Assembly (NCBI GenBank): GCA_032620915.1
Contig: CP136052.1
Coordinates: forward strand, 1,464,501 to 1,528,500
Origin: Oscillospiraceae bacterium NTUH-002-81
GTDB taxonomy: Bacteria > Bacillota > Clostridia > Lachnospirales > Lachnospiraceae
DNA length: 64,000 nucleotides
Reading direction: 5' to 3'
Made by a program: the position numbers and the translations under genes. Each line of letters starts with the position of its first letter. Positions within the stretch are counted from its first letter, which is position 1. Under the pieces are notes generated by a model, which saw nothing but the letters and a program-made list of their open reading frames with translations, had not been told where the DNA came from and did no database searches. Positions 9,353-18,840 of this stretch are shown here, one piece after another.

Positions 9353-10156
9353 ATGGATAAGATTCGTGTTGCAATAGCAGATGATAACAAGCTTATGGCT
9401 AATGTACTGGAAGAGATCATTCAACAGGATCAGGATATGGAGATTGTCGGAAAAGCATCGGATGGAGAAGAGGCCTATCAGCTGATTCGTTCCAAGCATC
9501 CGGATGTCATGCTGCTGGATATTATCATGCCCAAACTGGATGGATTAAGTGTCATGGATAAGGTACACAATGACAGTGAACTGACGAAACGGCCGGCATT
9601 TATCGTTGTCACTGCGATCGGTCAGGAGAAGGTAACGGAGAATGCATTTGCCATGGGTGCGGATTATTATATTATGAAGCCTTTTGACGGGGAGATGATC
9701 CGCAGAAGGATCAAACAGATGCGGCCGGGAATGACGGCGGCAGCCAGAGGAGCAGCGGAGCGTTCGCCGTCGAAAGAGGCAAGAGAGGGTTACATAAACC
9801 GCAATCTGGAGACAGATGTTACCAATATGATCCATGAGATCGGCGTTCCGGCGCATATCAAAGGGTATCAGTATCTGCGGGATGCGATCATCATGTCGGT
9901 GAAGGATATGGATATGCTGAACTCCATTACGAAGGTGCTGTATCCGACGATTGCCAAGGTGCATCAGACCACGCCCAGCCGGGTGGAACGGGCGATCCGG
10001 CATGCCATCGAGGTGGCATGGAGCAGGGGAAAGATGGATACCATCGATGAACTGTTCGGCTACACGGTCAGCAATGGGAAAGGAAAGCCCACCAATTCAG
10101 AGTTTATCGCACTGATCGCAGACCGGATCCGCCTGGAGTATAAGACGCGGGCATAG
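9353..10156 (+). CDS. spo0A: sporulation transcription factor Spo0A
   Basis: This is the master response regulator of sporulation entry. The receiver domain has the acidic pair D10/D11 (AIADDNKLM), the phospho-acceptor D56 (LLDIIMP) and the conserved Lys (IMKPF). The C-terminal Spo0A DNA-binding domain contains [12 protein letters not shown] and the recognition helix [19 protein letters not shown]. The ATG at 9353 ([11 protein letters not shown]) has GAGGAG ten bases upstream and gives 267 residues, the normal length; an in-frame TTG at 9335 lies within the ribosome site region and is rejected. A long regulatory region with an 0A box precedes it. Confidence 0.97.
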   Translation: MDKIRVAIADDNKLMANVLEEIIQQDQDMEIVGKASDGEEAYQLIRSKHPDVMLLDIIMPKLDGLSVMDKVHNDSELTKRPAFIVVTAIGQEKVTENAFAMGADYYIMKPFDGEMIRRRIKQMRPGMTAAARGAAERSPSKEAREGYINRNLETDVTNMIHEIGVPAHIKGYQYLRDAIIMSVKDMDMLNSITKVLYPTIAKVHQTTPSRVERAIRHAIEVAWSRGKMDTIDELFGYTVSNGKGKPTNSEFIALIADRIRLEYKTRA

Positions 10157-10187
10157 GGAACCTTTTTGGCATTTGCAGAAATCATAA

Positions 10188-10224
10188 GCTGACTCTTTAA
10201 AAAGTAGCTTCTTTTTGGTATAAT
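10188..10224 (+). promoter_or_regulatory. spo0A end hairpin overlapping the glgA promoter
   Basis: AAGCT-ACT pairs with AGT-AGCTT around 10187-10211, followed by CTTTTT, a weak terminator for spo0A. TTTAAA at 10196-10201 and TATAAT at 10219-10224 are 17 bases apart and form a plausible sigma-A promoter for glgA. Confidence 0.55.
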
Positions 10225-10280
10225 GATTCTATAAGTACAGACAATTACGGGACATCATCATGAGCAGGGAGGAGTCAAGC

Positions 10281-11723
10281 ATGAAAAAGGTGTTATTTGT
10301 CGCATCAGAGGCAGTTCCATTTATCAAGACCGGAGGTCTGGCGGACGTTGTCGGTTCATTGCCGAAGTGTTTTGATAAGAAGGAATATGATGTACGGGTG
10401 ATCATTCCCAAGTACATGTGCATGAAGGACGAATGGAAGAGCCAGCTGAAATATCTCGGCCATTTTTATATGGATCTTGCGTGGAGAAGCCAGTATGTGG
10501 GTATTCTCGAGATGAAATACAATGATATCCAGTATTATTTTATCGACAATGAATATTATTTTGCCGGACCAAGGCCTTACGGCAATATTTATGAGGATGT
10601 GGAGAAGTTTGCATTCTTTTCAAAAGCAGTGTTATCGGCGCTCCCTGTCATTGGATTCCAGCCGGATGTCATTCACTGCAATGACTGGCAGACCGGACTG
10701 ATCCCGGTATTTCTGAAGGATGGTTTCCACGAGAACAGCTTTTTTGAACATATGAAGTCTGTCATCACCATTCACAACCTGAAATTCCAGGGGGTATGGG
10801 ATATGAAGACGATCAAGGACATTACAGGCCTGCCTTCTTATTATTTTACACCGGATAAGCTGGAAGCATACGGGGATGCCAACTATCTGAAGGGCGGTAT
10901 CGTGTATGCGGATGCGATTACCACGGTGAGCCGGACCTATGCAGAGGAGATCAAGACACCGTTCTATGGTGAGGGGCTGGACGGTCTTCTGCGGGCACGG
11001 TCGAATTCCCTTCGGGGCATCGTGAACGGCATTGATTACGAAGAGTACAATCCGGCCACCGATCAGTTCCTGGATAAGCACTATACGATATCCAACTGGC
11101 GCAGGGAGAAGAACAAGAACAAGCTGGCGCTGCAGAAGGAGCTGGGCCTGAAGGAAGATAAGAAGGTCATGATGATCGGTATTGTTTCCCGCCTGACGGA
11201 TCAGAAGGGCCTGGATCTGATCGATTATGTGATGGATGAACTGTGCCAGGATGCGATCCAGCTCGTTGTCCTCGGTACAGGAGAAGAAAAATACGAAAAT
11301 ATGTTCCGTCATTTTGACTGGAAATATAATGATAAAGTATCGGCCAACATTTTCTATTCAGAAGATCTTTCACACAAGATTTATGCGGCGTGCGATGCCT
11401 TCCTGATGCCGTCGCTCTTTGAACCCTGCGGCCTGAGCCAGCTTATGAGCCTGCGGTATGGCACCCTGCCGATCGTCCGCGAGACAGGCGGTCTGAAGGA
11501 CACGGTGGAGCCCTACAATGAGTATGAGGGCACCGGAACCGGTTTCAGCTTCTGCAATTATAATGCCCATGAGATGCTGGCGACGATCCGCTATGCAGAG
11601 CATATCTATTATGACAAGAAGCGGGATTGGAACAAGATCGTAGACCGTGCCATGGAACAGGATTTCTCCTGGAATACGTCTGCGGCACAGTATAAGGAAA
11701 TGTATGACTGGCTGATTGGCTAG
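10281..11723 (+). CDS. glgA: glycogen synthase (ADP-glucose type, GT5)
   Basis: GlgA extends alpha-1,4-glucan chains from ADP-glucose. The product is 480 residues, as expected. The N-terminal ADP-glucose loop is KTGGLADVVGSLP (K16). The mid-region has NDWQTGLIP and ITIHNLKFQG, and the C-terminal GT-B half has GIVSRLTDQKGLDL and PSLFEPCGLSQLMSLRYG then ETGGLKDTV. ATG 10281 follows AGGGAGGAG by six bases; the upstream ATG at 10260 overlaps that site and would add seven unlikely residues. No other glycogen gene is adjacent, so it stands alone between spo0A and recA. Confidence 0.96.
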   Translation: MKKVLFVASEAVPFIKTGGLADVVGSLPKCFDKKEYDVRVIIPKYMCMKDEWKSQLKYLGHFYMDLAWRSQYVGILEMKYNDIQYYFIDNEYYFAGPRPYGNIYEDVEKFAFFSKAVLSALPVIGFQPDVIHCNDWQTGLIPVFLKDGFHENSFFEHMKSVITIHNLKFQGVWDMKTIKDITGLPSYYFTPDKLEAYGDANYLKGGIVYADAITTVSRTYAEEIKTPFYGEGLDGLLRARSNSLRGIVNGIDYEEYNPATDQFLDKHYTISNWRREKNKNKLALQKELGLKEDKKVMMIGIVSRLTDQKGLDLIDYVMDELCQDAIQLVVLGTGEEKYENMFRHFDWKYNDKVSANIFYSEDLSHKIYAACDAFLMPSLFEPCGLSQLMSLRYGTLPIVRETGGLKDTVEPYNEYEGTGTGFSFCNYNAHEMLATIRYAEHIYYDKKRDWNKIVDRAMEQDFSWNTSAAQYKEMYDWLIG

Positions 11724-11732
11724 AGATGTGGG

Positions 11733-11760
11733 GCGCCCGGGAAACCGGGCGCTCTGTTTA
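11733..11760 (+). terminator. hairpin terminator after glgA
   Basis: GCGCCCGG pairs with CCGGGCGC around a GAAA tetraloop ten bases after the glgA stop. The T tract (TCTGTTT) is imperfect. Confidence 0.7.
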
Positions 11761-11793
11761 TGTAGAAAAAACACGGATGTGGTATGGAGTGAC

Positions 11794-11948
11794 GTTCAGC
11801 CGCGCCATTCGCAGAATCGCATCTTCGATGCTTCCCGCTGCTTCGCAGCTGATTTCTGCTCATGATCTGGCGCTCAGTTCGTGCGTATTTGCGAGGCCAT
11901 CTTTCCATGCGAGCATGGAATCTGCCCGCACAAAACGCACGGCTGAAC
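11794..11948 (+). repeat. interspersed structured repeat, copy 2
   Basis: A 155-base element with perfect inverted ends, GTTCAGCCG (11794-11802) and CGGCTGAAC (11940-11948). Internal hairpins are GCATC/GATGC (11819-11831), GCTGC/GCAGC (11837-11849) and TTCCATGC/GCATGGAA (11903-11920). It matches copies 1 and 3, especially CGCCATTCGCAGAATCGC at the start. Base changes in the stems relative to the other copies occur on both sides of the pairs. Short open frames on both strands here are artefacts of the repeat. Confidence 0.82.
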
Positions 11949-11998
11949 TGTTTGTGCATATTCACGATTGCGCGGGCAGCTATTTCATGCTATGCTTA

Positions 11999-12086
11999 CA
12001 GCAGATCGTTTCTGCTGACCCGTTCTGTTCGGTATTTTTTATCGTTCATATCTGACGACATTTCTGTCGCCTGCATTTCTGCAGGC
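11999..12086 (+). other. three short hairpins before the recA promoter
   Basis: CAGCAG/CTGCTG (11999-12017), CGACA/TGTCG (12056-12069) and GCCTGCA/TGCAGGC (12069-12086) follow one another. The last two share a TTTC loop. No T run follows them on the plus strand. Apart from these and repeat copy 2, nothing else was seen in the glgA-recA gap. Confidence 0.5.
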
Positions 12087-12094
12087 AAAATCAG

Positions 12095-12149
12095 TTGACA
12101 TTTTGGAAAAAATATACTAGTATTATCTTAAGAAACGAACATAAGTTCG
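12095..12149 (+). promoter_or_regulatory. recA promoter with LexA (SOS) box
   Basis: TTGACA at 12095-12100 and TAGTAT at 12118-12123 are 17 bases apart. CGAACATAAGTTCG at 12136-12149 is a near-ideal Gram-positive LexA operator with perfect 5-base arms. It lies just downstream of the -10, where LexA would block initiation or escape. SOS control of recA follows. Confidence 0.88.
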
Positions 12150-12181
12150 AACAAGAGTTTTCATTGTAAAAGGAGAAGAGT

Positions 12182-13252
12182 ATGGCAAAGGAAGACAGAA
12201 AAGAAGAGAAATTAAAGGCGCTGGATGCAGCGCTTGGACAGATAGAGAAGCAGTATGGCAAGGGTGCAGTGATGAAGCTGGGAGATACCAGTGCGCACAT
12301 GCAGGTGGAGACCGTTCCGACAGGTTCTCTGAGCCTGGATATTGCCCTGGGACTGGGCGGCCTTCCGAAGGGCCGTGTGATCGAGATCTACGGGCCGGAG
12401 TCCTCCGGTAAGACGACCGTGGCGCTGCATGTGGTGGCAGAGGTGCAGAAGCGGGGCGGCATTGCAGGCTTCATCGATGCGGAGCATGCCCTGGATCCGG
12501 TATATGCGAGAAATATCGGTGTGGATATTGACAATCTGTATATCTCTCAGCCGGATAACGGCGAGCAGGCGCTGGAGATCACAGAGACGATGGTGCGTTC
12601 CGGTGCCATGGACGTGATCATCGTAGACTCTGTAGCGGCGCTGGTGCCCAAGGCAGAGATCGACGGCGATATGGGAGATTCCCATGTGGGTCTGCAGGCA
12701 AGACTGATGTCCCAGGCACTGAGAAAGCTGACAGCTGTCATCAGTAAGTCCAACTGTATCGTTATTTTCATCAACCAGCTGCGTGAGAAGGTCGGTGTCA
12801 TGTTCGGCAATCCGGAGGTAACCACCGGCGGACGTGCCCTGAAGTTCTATTCTTCTGTCCGTATGGATGTGAGAAGGATTGAGGCGTTGAAGCAGGGCGG
12901 GGAGATGGTCGGTAACCGTACCCGGATCAAGGTTGTGAAGAATAAGGTGGCTCCGCCGTTTAAGGAGGCAGAGTTTGATATTATGTTCGGCAAAGGAATC
13001 TCCAGAGAGGGGGATATCCTGGATCTGGCGGCTGAGTGCGGCGTCATCAACAAGAGCGGTGCCTGGTATGCATATAATGGTGAGAAGATCGGGCAGGGCC
13101 GGGAGAATGCGAAGCAGTATCTCCGGGACAATCCGGCGGTGATGACAGACGTGGAGCAGAAGGTACGGGAGCACTATGGTCTGCCCGCGGACGGCGCAGG
13201 GGAGACGAAGACTGCACAGACGGATGCACCTGCGGATGATCAGGAACTGTAA
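12182..13252 (+). CDS. recA: recombinase RecA
   Basis: RecA is the strand-exchange ATPase and SOS co-protease. It is 356 residues with Walker A GPESSGKT at 71-78, the conserved [11 protein letters not shown] segment, the [16 protein letters not shown]alker B region, and loop sequences [10 protein letters not shown] and [19 protein letters not shown]. The C-terminal tail is acidic and rich in T, A and D, as usual. AGGAGAAG lies just before the ATG. It is transcribed from a LexA-controlled promoter and followed five bases later by recX. Confidence 0.98.
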   Translation: MAKEDRKEEKLKALDAALGQIEKQYGKGAVMKLGDTSAHMQVETVPTGSLSLDIALGLGGLPKGRVIEIYGPESSGKTTVALHVVAEVQKRGGIAGFIDAEHALDPVYARNIGVDIDNLYISQPDNGEQALEITETMVRSGAMDVIIVDSVAALVPKAEIDGDMGDSHVGLQARLMSQALRKLTAVISKSNCIVIFINQLREKVGVMFGNPEVTTGGRALKFYSSVRMDVRRIEALKQGGEMVGNRTRIKVVKNKVAPPFKEAEFDIMFGKGISREGDILDLAAECGVINKSGAWYAYNGEKIGQGRENAKQYLRDNPAVMTDVEQKVREHYGLPADGAGETKTAQTDAPADDQEL

Positions 13253-13257
13253 GACGG

Positions 13258-13863
13258 ATGCTTGTGACAAAGATAGAGCCGGTGACCCGCAGCAAAAGCC
13301 GGATCTATGTGGATGAACGGCGCTGGTGTACGCTGTACAATAAGGAGCTGTACCGGTACAGCCTGCGGGAAGGACAGCCGGTCAGTGACGGGGTATACGG
13401 GGAGATCATGGGGGAGGTTCTGACAAAGCGGGCGAAGCGCAGAGTGCTTTACCTGCTGCGTTCCATGGATCGGACAGAGCAGCAGCTGCGGCAGAAGCTG
13501 AAGGAAGGAGATTACCCGGAAGAGATCATCGATATCGCCATTGCCTATGTGCAGAAGCTGCATTATCAGGATGACCGCCGGTATGCGTCCAATTACGTGG
13601 ATTACCGGAAGAAGAATAAGAGCAGGCTCCAGCTGAAGCAGGAGCTGTACTGCAAAGGGATCCCGTCGGATATGACAAAGGAGATTCTGGAAGAATATTC
13701 ATCGGATGAGGAGCGGGAGGCTATCCGGGGATGGCTTCGCCGCAAGGGCTATGATCCGGCAGAAGCGACGCCGGAGAGCCAGCGGAAAATGTACGGATTT
13801 CTCATGCGCAAGGGCTTTCGGATGGAGGATGTTCTGGCAGCCATGCGGATGGAACAGTTCTGA
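13258..13863 (+). CDS. recX: regulatory protein RecX
   Basis: RecX binds RecA filaments and modulates their activity. The 201-residue product has the family's three-helix repeats: RRVLYLLRSMDRTEQQLRQK, then IAIAYVQKLHYQDDRRYASN and RLQLKQELYCKGIP, ending in a third repeat around KGYDPAEA. It begins five bases after the recA stop, so it is translationally linked to recA and shares its SOS promoter. The start ATG at 13258 lacks a strong separate ribosome site, which fits coupling. Confidence 0.93.
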   Translation: MLVTKIEPVTRSKSRIYVDERRWCTLYNKELYRYSLREGQPVSDGVYGEIMGEVLTKRAKRRVLYLLRSMDRTEQQLRQKLKEGDYPEEIIDIAIAYVQKLHYQDDRRYASNYVDYRKKNKSRLQLKQELYCKGIPSDMTKEILEEYSSDEEREAIRGWLRRKGYDPAEATPESQRKMYGFLMRKGFRMEDVLAAMRMEQF

Positions 13864-13893
13864 AAAAGGATTCGTAACCTGCAAAAGGTTTGC

Positions 13894-13922
13894 TTGACAT
13901 CATACGAAAAAAAGTATAAAAT
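13894..13922 (+). promoter_or_regulatory. sigma-A promoter for rny
   Basis: TTGACA at 13894-13899 and TAAAAT at 13917-13922 are separated by 17 bases, in the 115-base gap between recX and rny. Confidence 0.8.
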
Positions 13923-13978
13923 TTAACTGTTGTATTTGTATGTGTACAATGAAAATTTAATAAGGAGGAGGTGCTCCT

Positions 13979-15529
13979 GTGACGGCAGCAACGATCATTG
14001 CTGTAGTGGTTACGCTGATCGTGGCGATCCCTCTTACTTATGCAGTTACCGTATCTTACCGCAAGAAGGTTGCGGAGGTTAAGATCGGCAATGCAGAAGA
14101 TAAGGCGAGAGAGATCATCGATGAAGCTGTGAAAACTGCTGAGACGAAGAAGCGGGAAGCGCTGCTTGAGGTCAAGGAAGAGTCCATTAAGACCAGAAAT
14201 GAACTCGAAAAAGAAATCAAGGAACGCAGAGCGGAAGTACAGCGGACAGAGCGCAGAGTTTTATCCAAAGAGGAATCTCTGGATAAGAAGCTGGAAGTCA
14301 TCGAGAAGCGGGAAGCAAGCTACACAGCCAAAGAAGAAGAACTCAAGAAAAAGAAATCAGAAATTGAGAAACTTCATGAGCAGAGCGTGCAGGAACTGGA
14401 GCGAATCTCAGGTCTTACCTCCGACCAGGCAAAAGAATATCTTTTAAAGACTGTTGAAGACGAAGTAAAGAGTGACACTGCTAAGATGGTGAAAGAGCTT
14501 GAAAGCAGGGCGAAAGAAGAAGCAGGCAAGAAAGCGAAAGAGTATGTAGTAACAGCCATCCAGAGATGCGCTGCCGACCATGTGGCCGAGACAACGATCT
14601 CTGTGGTACAACTTCCAAACGATGAAATGAAAGGCAGAATCATAGGACGTGAGGGACGGAATATCCGTACACTCGAGACTATGACCGGTGTGGATCTCAT
14701 CATTGACGATACACCGGAAGCAGTTATTTTATCAGGCTTTGACCCGATCCGCAGAGAGGTGGCAAGAATTGCCCTCGAGAAGCTGATTGTGGACGGACGA
14801 ATCCATCCGGCCAGAATCGAGGAGATGGTCGAGAAAGCACAAAAAGAAGTTGAAACTATGATTCGTGAAGAAGGGGAAGCCGCCGTCCTGGAAGTTGGCG
14901 TGCATGGCATTCACCCCGAACTTGTCAGATTACTCGGAAGAATGAAGTTCAGAACAAGCTATGGTCAGAATGCGTTGAAGCATTCTATCGAAGTGGCTCA
15001 TCTGTCAGGCTTACTTGCCGGTGAGATCGGACTGGATGTCCGTGTGGCAAAGAGAGCCGGACTGCTGCATGATATCGGTAAGTCCATCGACCACGATGTC
15101 GAGGGCTCCCATATCCAGATCGGAGCTGACTTGTGCAGAAAGTACAAGGAGTCCCGGATCGTTATCAATGCGGTAGAAGCTCACCATGGTGATGTGGAAC
15201 CGGAATCTCTGATTGCATGTGTGGTACAGGCAGCAGATACCATTTCTGCGGCACGTCCGGGCGCAAGAAGAGAGACATTAGAAACATATACAAACAGACT
15301 GAAACAATTGGAAGATATTACAAATACGTTCAAGGGCGTAGACAAATCTTTTGCAATTCAGGCGGGTAGAGAGATTCGTGTTATGGTAGTTCCAGAGCAG
15401 GTTAGTGATGCAGACATGGTATTGTTAGCACGAGATATTTCCAAGCAGATTGAAGCTGAGTTGGAATATCCTGGACAGATAAAGGTAAACGTGATACGCG
15501 AAAGCCGCGTAACCGATTACGCCAAATAG
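13979..15529 (+). CDS. rny: ribonuclease Y
   Basis: RNase Y is the membrane-anchored endoribonuclease that starts bulk mRNA decay. The order is an N-terminal membrane helix (residues 3-22), a long charged coiled coil (to ~200), a KH domain ([19 protein letters not shown]) and an HD domain ([38 protein letters not shown]). At 516 residues it is full length. The GTG start has AAGGAGGAG eight bases upstream. It has its own promoter and is followed by a clear terminator, so it is monocistronic. Confidence 0.97.
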   Translation: MTAATIIAVVVTLIVAIPLTYAVTVSYRKKVAEVKIGNAEDKAREIIDEAVKTAETKKREALLEVKEESIKTRNELEKEIKERRAEVQRTERRVLSKEESLDKKLEVIEKREASYTAKEEELKKKKSEIEKLHEQSVQELERISGLTSDQAKEYLLKTVEDEVKSDTAKMVKELESRAKEEAGKKAKEYVVTAIQRCAADHVAETTISVVQLPNDEMKGRIIGREGRNIRTLETMTGVDLIIDDTPEAVILSGFDPIRREVARIALEKLIVDGRIHPARIEEMVEKAQKEVETMIREEGEAAVLEVGVHGIHPELVRLLGRMKFRTSYGQNALKHSIEVAHLSGLLAGEIGLDVRVAKRAGLLHDIGKSIDHDVEGSHIQIGADLCRKYKESRIVINAVEAHHGDVEPESLIACVVQAADTISAARPGARRETLETYTNRLKQLEDITNTFKGVDKSFAIQAGREIRVMVVPEQVSDADMVLLARDISKQIEAELEYPGQIKVNVIRESRVTDYAK

Positions 15530-15537
15530 GAAAAGAG

Positions 15538-15583
15538 AAGTGTCGAGAGACTGTAGGTGATTACAGCTCCCGGCACTTTTTTT
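15538..15583 (+). terminator. terminator after rny
   Basis: AAGTGTCG (15538-15545) pairs with CGGCACTT (15571-15578), with inner pairing of CTGTA and TTACAG, and is followed by Ts. Confidence 0.88.
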
Positions 15584-15630
15584 CTAATCTTAAGTTTCGA
15601 TTAAGAAATATTAAAAATCCTAAACCTCGC

Positions 15631-15658
15631 TTGACATTGCCCGGGTTTATGGTGTAAA
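15631..15658 (+). promoter_or_regulatory. likely promoter of the P-type ATPase
   Basis: TTGACA at 15631-15636 with TGTAAA at 15653-15658, 16 bases apart; the -10 is only a moderate match. Confidence 0.55.
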
Positions 15659-15699
15659 AGTGTGTACATGAACAAATTTTCGAAAGAAGTGGGGCCAGT

Positions 15700-18162
15700 A
15701 TGGGGAGCAGAGAGTATACAGAAGAACAATCTCTTGTAGGGCTTACAGAGGCAGAAGTACAGGAGCGGATTGCCGCAGGACAGACGAATCGTGCGGATAT
15801 TACCACGGAAAAGACGACAAAGCAGATCATTTTGTCGAATACACTGACTTATTTCAACCTGATTTTTCTTGTTCTGGCTATTCTTCTTATCATTGCCGGT
15901 TCTTTCCGGAATCTGACATTTCTGCCGGTGGTGATTGCCAATACGGTCATCGGCATTGTGCAGGAGCTGCGGGCGAAGAAAACACTGGATAAAATGAACA
16001 TGCTGCATGCACCGCATACAATCGTACTCCGGGAAGGCAGACAGATCCAGATTGCTTCGGTGGATCTGGTGAAGGATGATGTGATCCTGCTTCGCGCAGG
16101 CAACCAGATTTGTGCGGATGCCTGTGTGCTTCAGGGCAGTGTGGCGGTGAATGAATCGCTTCTGACCGGAGAATCGGATGAGATCCGCAAGGAGCCAGGT
16201 AACCGTCTCATGTCGGGCAGCTTTGTGGTATCCGGACAATGTTATGCAAGACTGGAACAGGTGGGCAATGATTCTTATATTTCCCGGTTGACAGCGGAAG
16301 CGAAGCAGATGGGTGACGGAGAACCTTCTGAGATGATCCGGTCGGTGAACCAGCTGATCAAATGGGTGGGAGTAATCATCATCCCGGTGGGGGCGGTGCT
16401 GTTTGCCCAGGCTTATTTCATGAATAATGAGACATTTCAGAAAAGCATCATTTCCATGGTGGCGGCGGTTACCGGCATGATCCCGGAGGGACTGTATCTG
16501 CTGACGACCATGGCGCTGGTCATGGGAACGGTGCGCCTGGCAGGCAGGAATGTGCTGCTTCATGATATGAAGAGCATTGAGGCACTTGCCCGGGTAGATG
16601 TGCTCTGCGTGGATAAAACAGGCACCATCACAGAACCTGGCATGCAGGTGGCACAGATCGTTGCAGCGAAAGCTTACCAGGAGGCGGTCGGACAGGGAGA
16701 AGCCGGTCAGGCTGCATGCAAGCAGGAAATGTCTGGTCAGACAGCGGCTGAGATAGTGGAAAATCTGTTGACAGATTATGCGGCAGCAGTGCCGGATGAT
16801 AACGAAACGATGCAGGCGCTGCGGGAATACCTGCAGAAACGAAAAGCAGAGAAGGCAAAGCAGACATCCTCCGGCCGCCAGACGGGGAACCGCTTCCGGG
16901 CACAGGCAGTTCTTCCCTTTTCGTCCTCAAGAAAATACAGCGCGGTGACCTTTGCGGAAGGAAGCTTTGCGTTTGGCGCCCCGGAGTTTATTATGGGCAG
17001 CCGCTATGAATGGATCCGGCAGGAGATCGCACCGTATCAGCAGAAAGGATATCGGGTGCTTTTGCTGGCGGCCTGTTCCTCTGTAAATAGCGACGGAACG
17101 CTGGCGGGGGAGGTTTCTCCGGTGGGATTCGTGATTCTCTCCAATCCGCTGCGGAAGAATGCGAAGAAAACCTTTGCCTATTTCAAATCCCAGAAGGTGA
17201 CCGTGAAGGTCATTTCCGGAGATAATCCCCAGACGGTTTCCGAGATCGCCAAGCTGGCGGGCATTGACCACGCGGACGAATATGTGGATGCCGGAAGCCT
17301 GCGGACAGAAGAAGAGCTGCAGGAGGCGGCACTTCGCTATACGGTATTTGGCAGGGTGACACCCAGGCAGAAGCGTCTGCTGGTGCAGGCATTGCAGAAC
17401 GCCGGACACACGGTAGCCATGACCGGCGACGGTGTCAACGACATTCTGGCCATGAAGGATGCAGACTGCAGCATTGCCATGGCATCGGGAAGTGAGGCGG
17501 CTGCCCAGGCCGCCCAGGCTGTACTGCTGGACTCCGATTTCGGCCACATGCCCGATGTGGTGGCCCAGGGACGACAGGTCGTAAATAATATCCAGCGTTC
17601 CGCCAGCCTGTTTCTGGTGAAGAATATATTTTCCCTGCTGATGGCGCTGTTTTCTGCTGTGTTTGCCATCACCTATCCGCTGGAACCGTCTCAGATCTCT
17701 CTGATCAGCATGTTTACCATTGGTGTGCCGGGATTTTTGCTGGCGCTGGAACCAAACCGGGAACGGATCCGGGGGCATTTCATGACCAACGTCATGCTGC
17801 GGGCACTTCCGGCGGGAATCACCGATGCGCTGGCCGTGGGCGCACTGGTCACCTGCGGGGAAGTTTTCCGGATTCCAGGGACGGACATTGCCACGGCATC
17901 TACCATGCTGCTGTCGGCGGTGGGCTTCATGATCCTCATCAAGATCAGCCAGCCGTTTAACAAAGCCAAGTACGCTATCGTCATTGGAAATATCTGCGGC
18001 CTGATCTTCTGCGGCATTTTCCTGGGACAGCTGTTTGCCATCAGTGCCATGTCCCGGATCTGCGTGCTGCTGATGATCGTGTTCACCTTTGCGGCAGAAT
18101 CTCTGTTCCGCTATCTGACCATTCTGGCCGGAAAAGTAAACAAAAGGCATAATGAAAAATAG
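15700..18162 (+). CDS. cation-translocating P-type ATPase (CtpE/Ca2+-ATPase-like)
   Basis: This is an integral-membrane pump driven by ATP through an aspartyl-phosphate. The phosphorylation motif is DKTGTIT (D305), the actuator motif is LLTGESDEI, and the hinge is MTGDGVNDILAMKDAD near residue 573. The ion-binding M4 helix reads MIPEGLYLLTT. PEGL there, the short N-domain and the absence of N-terminal metal-binding CxxC domains point to the CtpE-like branch, which has been linked to calcium uptake. The ion is not certain. It is 820 residues, single gene, with its own promoter and terminator. It is not of the Kdp, Cu or Zn type. Confidence 0.85.
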   Translation: MGSREYTEEQSLVGLTEAEVQERIAAGQTNRADITTEKTTKQIILSNTLTYFNLIFLVLAILLIIAGSFRNLTFLPVVIANTVIGIVQELRAKKTLDKMNMLHAPHTIVLREGRQIQIASVDLVKDDVILLRAGNQICADACVLQGSVAVNESLLTGESDEIRKEPGNRLMSGSFVVSGQCYARLEQVGNDSYISRLTAEAKQMGDGEPSEMIRSVNQLIKWVGVIIIPVGAVLFAQAYFMNNETFQKSIISMVAAVTGMIPEGLYLLTTMALVMGTVRLAGRNVLLHDMKSIEALARVDVLCVDKTGTITEPGMQVAQIVAAKAYQEAVGQGEAGQAACKQEMSGQTAAEIVENLLTDYAAAVPDDNETMQALREYLQKRKAEKAKQTSSGRQTGNRFRAQAVLPFSSSRKYSAVTFAEGSFAFGAPEFIMGSRYEWIRQEIAPYQQKGYRVLLLAACSSVNSDGTLAGEVSPVGFVILSNPLRKNAKKTFAYFKSQKVTVKVISGDNPQTVSEIAKLAGIDHADEYVDAGSLRTEEELQEAALRYTVFGRVTPRQKRLLVQALQNAGHTVAMTGDGVNDILAMKDADCSIAMASGSEAAAQAAQAVLLDSDFGHMPDVVAQGRQVVNNIQRSASLFLVKNIFSLLMALFSAVFAITYPLEPSQISLISMFTIGVPGFLLALEPNRERIRGHFMTNVMLRALPAGITDALAVGALVTCGEVFRIPGTDIATASTMLLSAVGFMILIKISQPFNKAKYAIVIGNICGLIFCGIFLGQLFAISAMSRICVLLMIVFTFAAESLFRYLTILAGKVNKRHNEK

Positions 18163-18190
18163 TATCTGAATGGAAAATGCGTTGTTTGAA

Positions 18191-18231
18191 AAAAATCTGG
18201 CAGAAAAATAAAATTCTCTGTCAGATTTTTT
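18191..18231 (+). terminator. terminator after the P-type ATPase
   Basis: AAAAATCTG-CAGA pairs with TCTG-CAGATTTTTT around an AT-rich loop. Confidence 0.85.
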
Positions 18232-18303
18232 GCGTAAAAAAGAATTATGTAATGAGCGAAAAGAAAAAAGGGAGCGACGCTGTAAGAAAAAGGGGGGATA
18301 TCT

Positions 18304-18840
18304 GTGGCAGATGAGATCGGCAGACTTTTGAAGGAAGATCCGGCGCGGGGCGTGGATGCGGCCATGCACGCCTATATGGGGCTGTGTTTTATGATTGTCC
18401 GCACCCGGCTGGCCGGGATCGGCACAAAAGAAGATATGGAAGACTGTGTCAGTGAGGCGTTTATGGATTTATATGAAGCGAGGGACAGGTTTGATCTGGA
18501 GAAGGGAACGGTGAAGAGCTTCCTGGCGGTGCTGGCTGCCAGGCGGGCATCGGACTGCTGCAGGCAGCTGTTGAAGCAGCAGACGGCATCCCCGGAGGAA
18601 CTGGAGCTGGTGGGCAGCCGTTGTCCGGAGCTGGAGCAGCTGCCGGGGCGGATGGAGCTGCTGGAGGCATTGGAAGGCTTAGGAGAACCGGATCGGGAGA
18701 TCTTTCTCCGGAAATATTATCTGGGCCAGCGGACGAAGGAGATTGCCCGGGCACTGAATCTGCGGGAGAATACGGTGGATCAGAAGGTGGGAAGAGGTTT
18801 GAAGAAGCTGCGGGTATGGCTGGAAGGGAGGCGCCAGTGA
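18304..18840 (+). CDS. RNA polymerase sigma factor, sigma-70/ECF type
   Basis: A 178-residue two-domain sigma factor. Region 2 includes DMEDCVSEAFMDLYEARDRFD, and region 4 is a helix-turn-helix with LGQRTKEIARALNLRENTVDQKVGRGLKKLR. It should direct RNA polymerase to a small regulon, probably including its own operon. The GTG start has AGGGGGG seven bases upstream. The stop overlaps the start of the next gene (TGATG). That gene is a membrane protein with the layout of an anti-sigma factor, so the pair is likely a sigma/anti-sigma unit. The signal is unknown. Confidence 0.85.
   Translation: MADEIGRLLKEDPARGVDAAMHAYMGLCFMIVRTRLAGIGTKEDMEDCVSEAFMDLYEARDRFDLEKGTVKSFLAVLAARRASDCCRQLLKQQTASPEELELVGSRCPELEQLPGRMELLEALEGLGEPDREIFLRKYYLGQRTKEIARALNLRENTVDQKVGRGLKKLRVWLEGRRQ

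Noticed and set aside
11720..12098. Several open frames on both strands between glgA and recA
   Set aside because: They coincide with repeat copy 2 and its hairpins, have no ribosome sites, and give unrelated peptides in several frames at once.
12212..13270. 352-codon minus-strand frame opposite recA
   Set aside because: RecA is unmistakable on the plus strand. The reverse frame is long only because of codon bias and gives a His/Leu/Arg-rich, family-less product.
13258..13863. Possible CRISPR or tRNA/rRNA genes anywhere in the window
   Set aside because: No regularly spaced direct repeats and no cloverleaf or rRNA-like stretch was seen on either strand. The only RNA gene-like feature found is the T-box leader.
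18621..18839. 73-codon upstream extension of the anti-sigma candidate
   Set aside because: It lies wholly inside the sigma factor gene in another frame. The TGATG overlap at 18838-18842 gives a normal coupled start.
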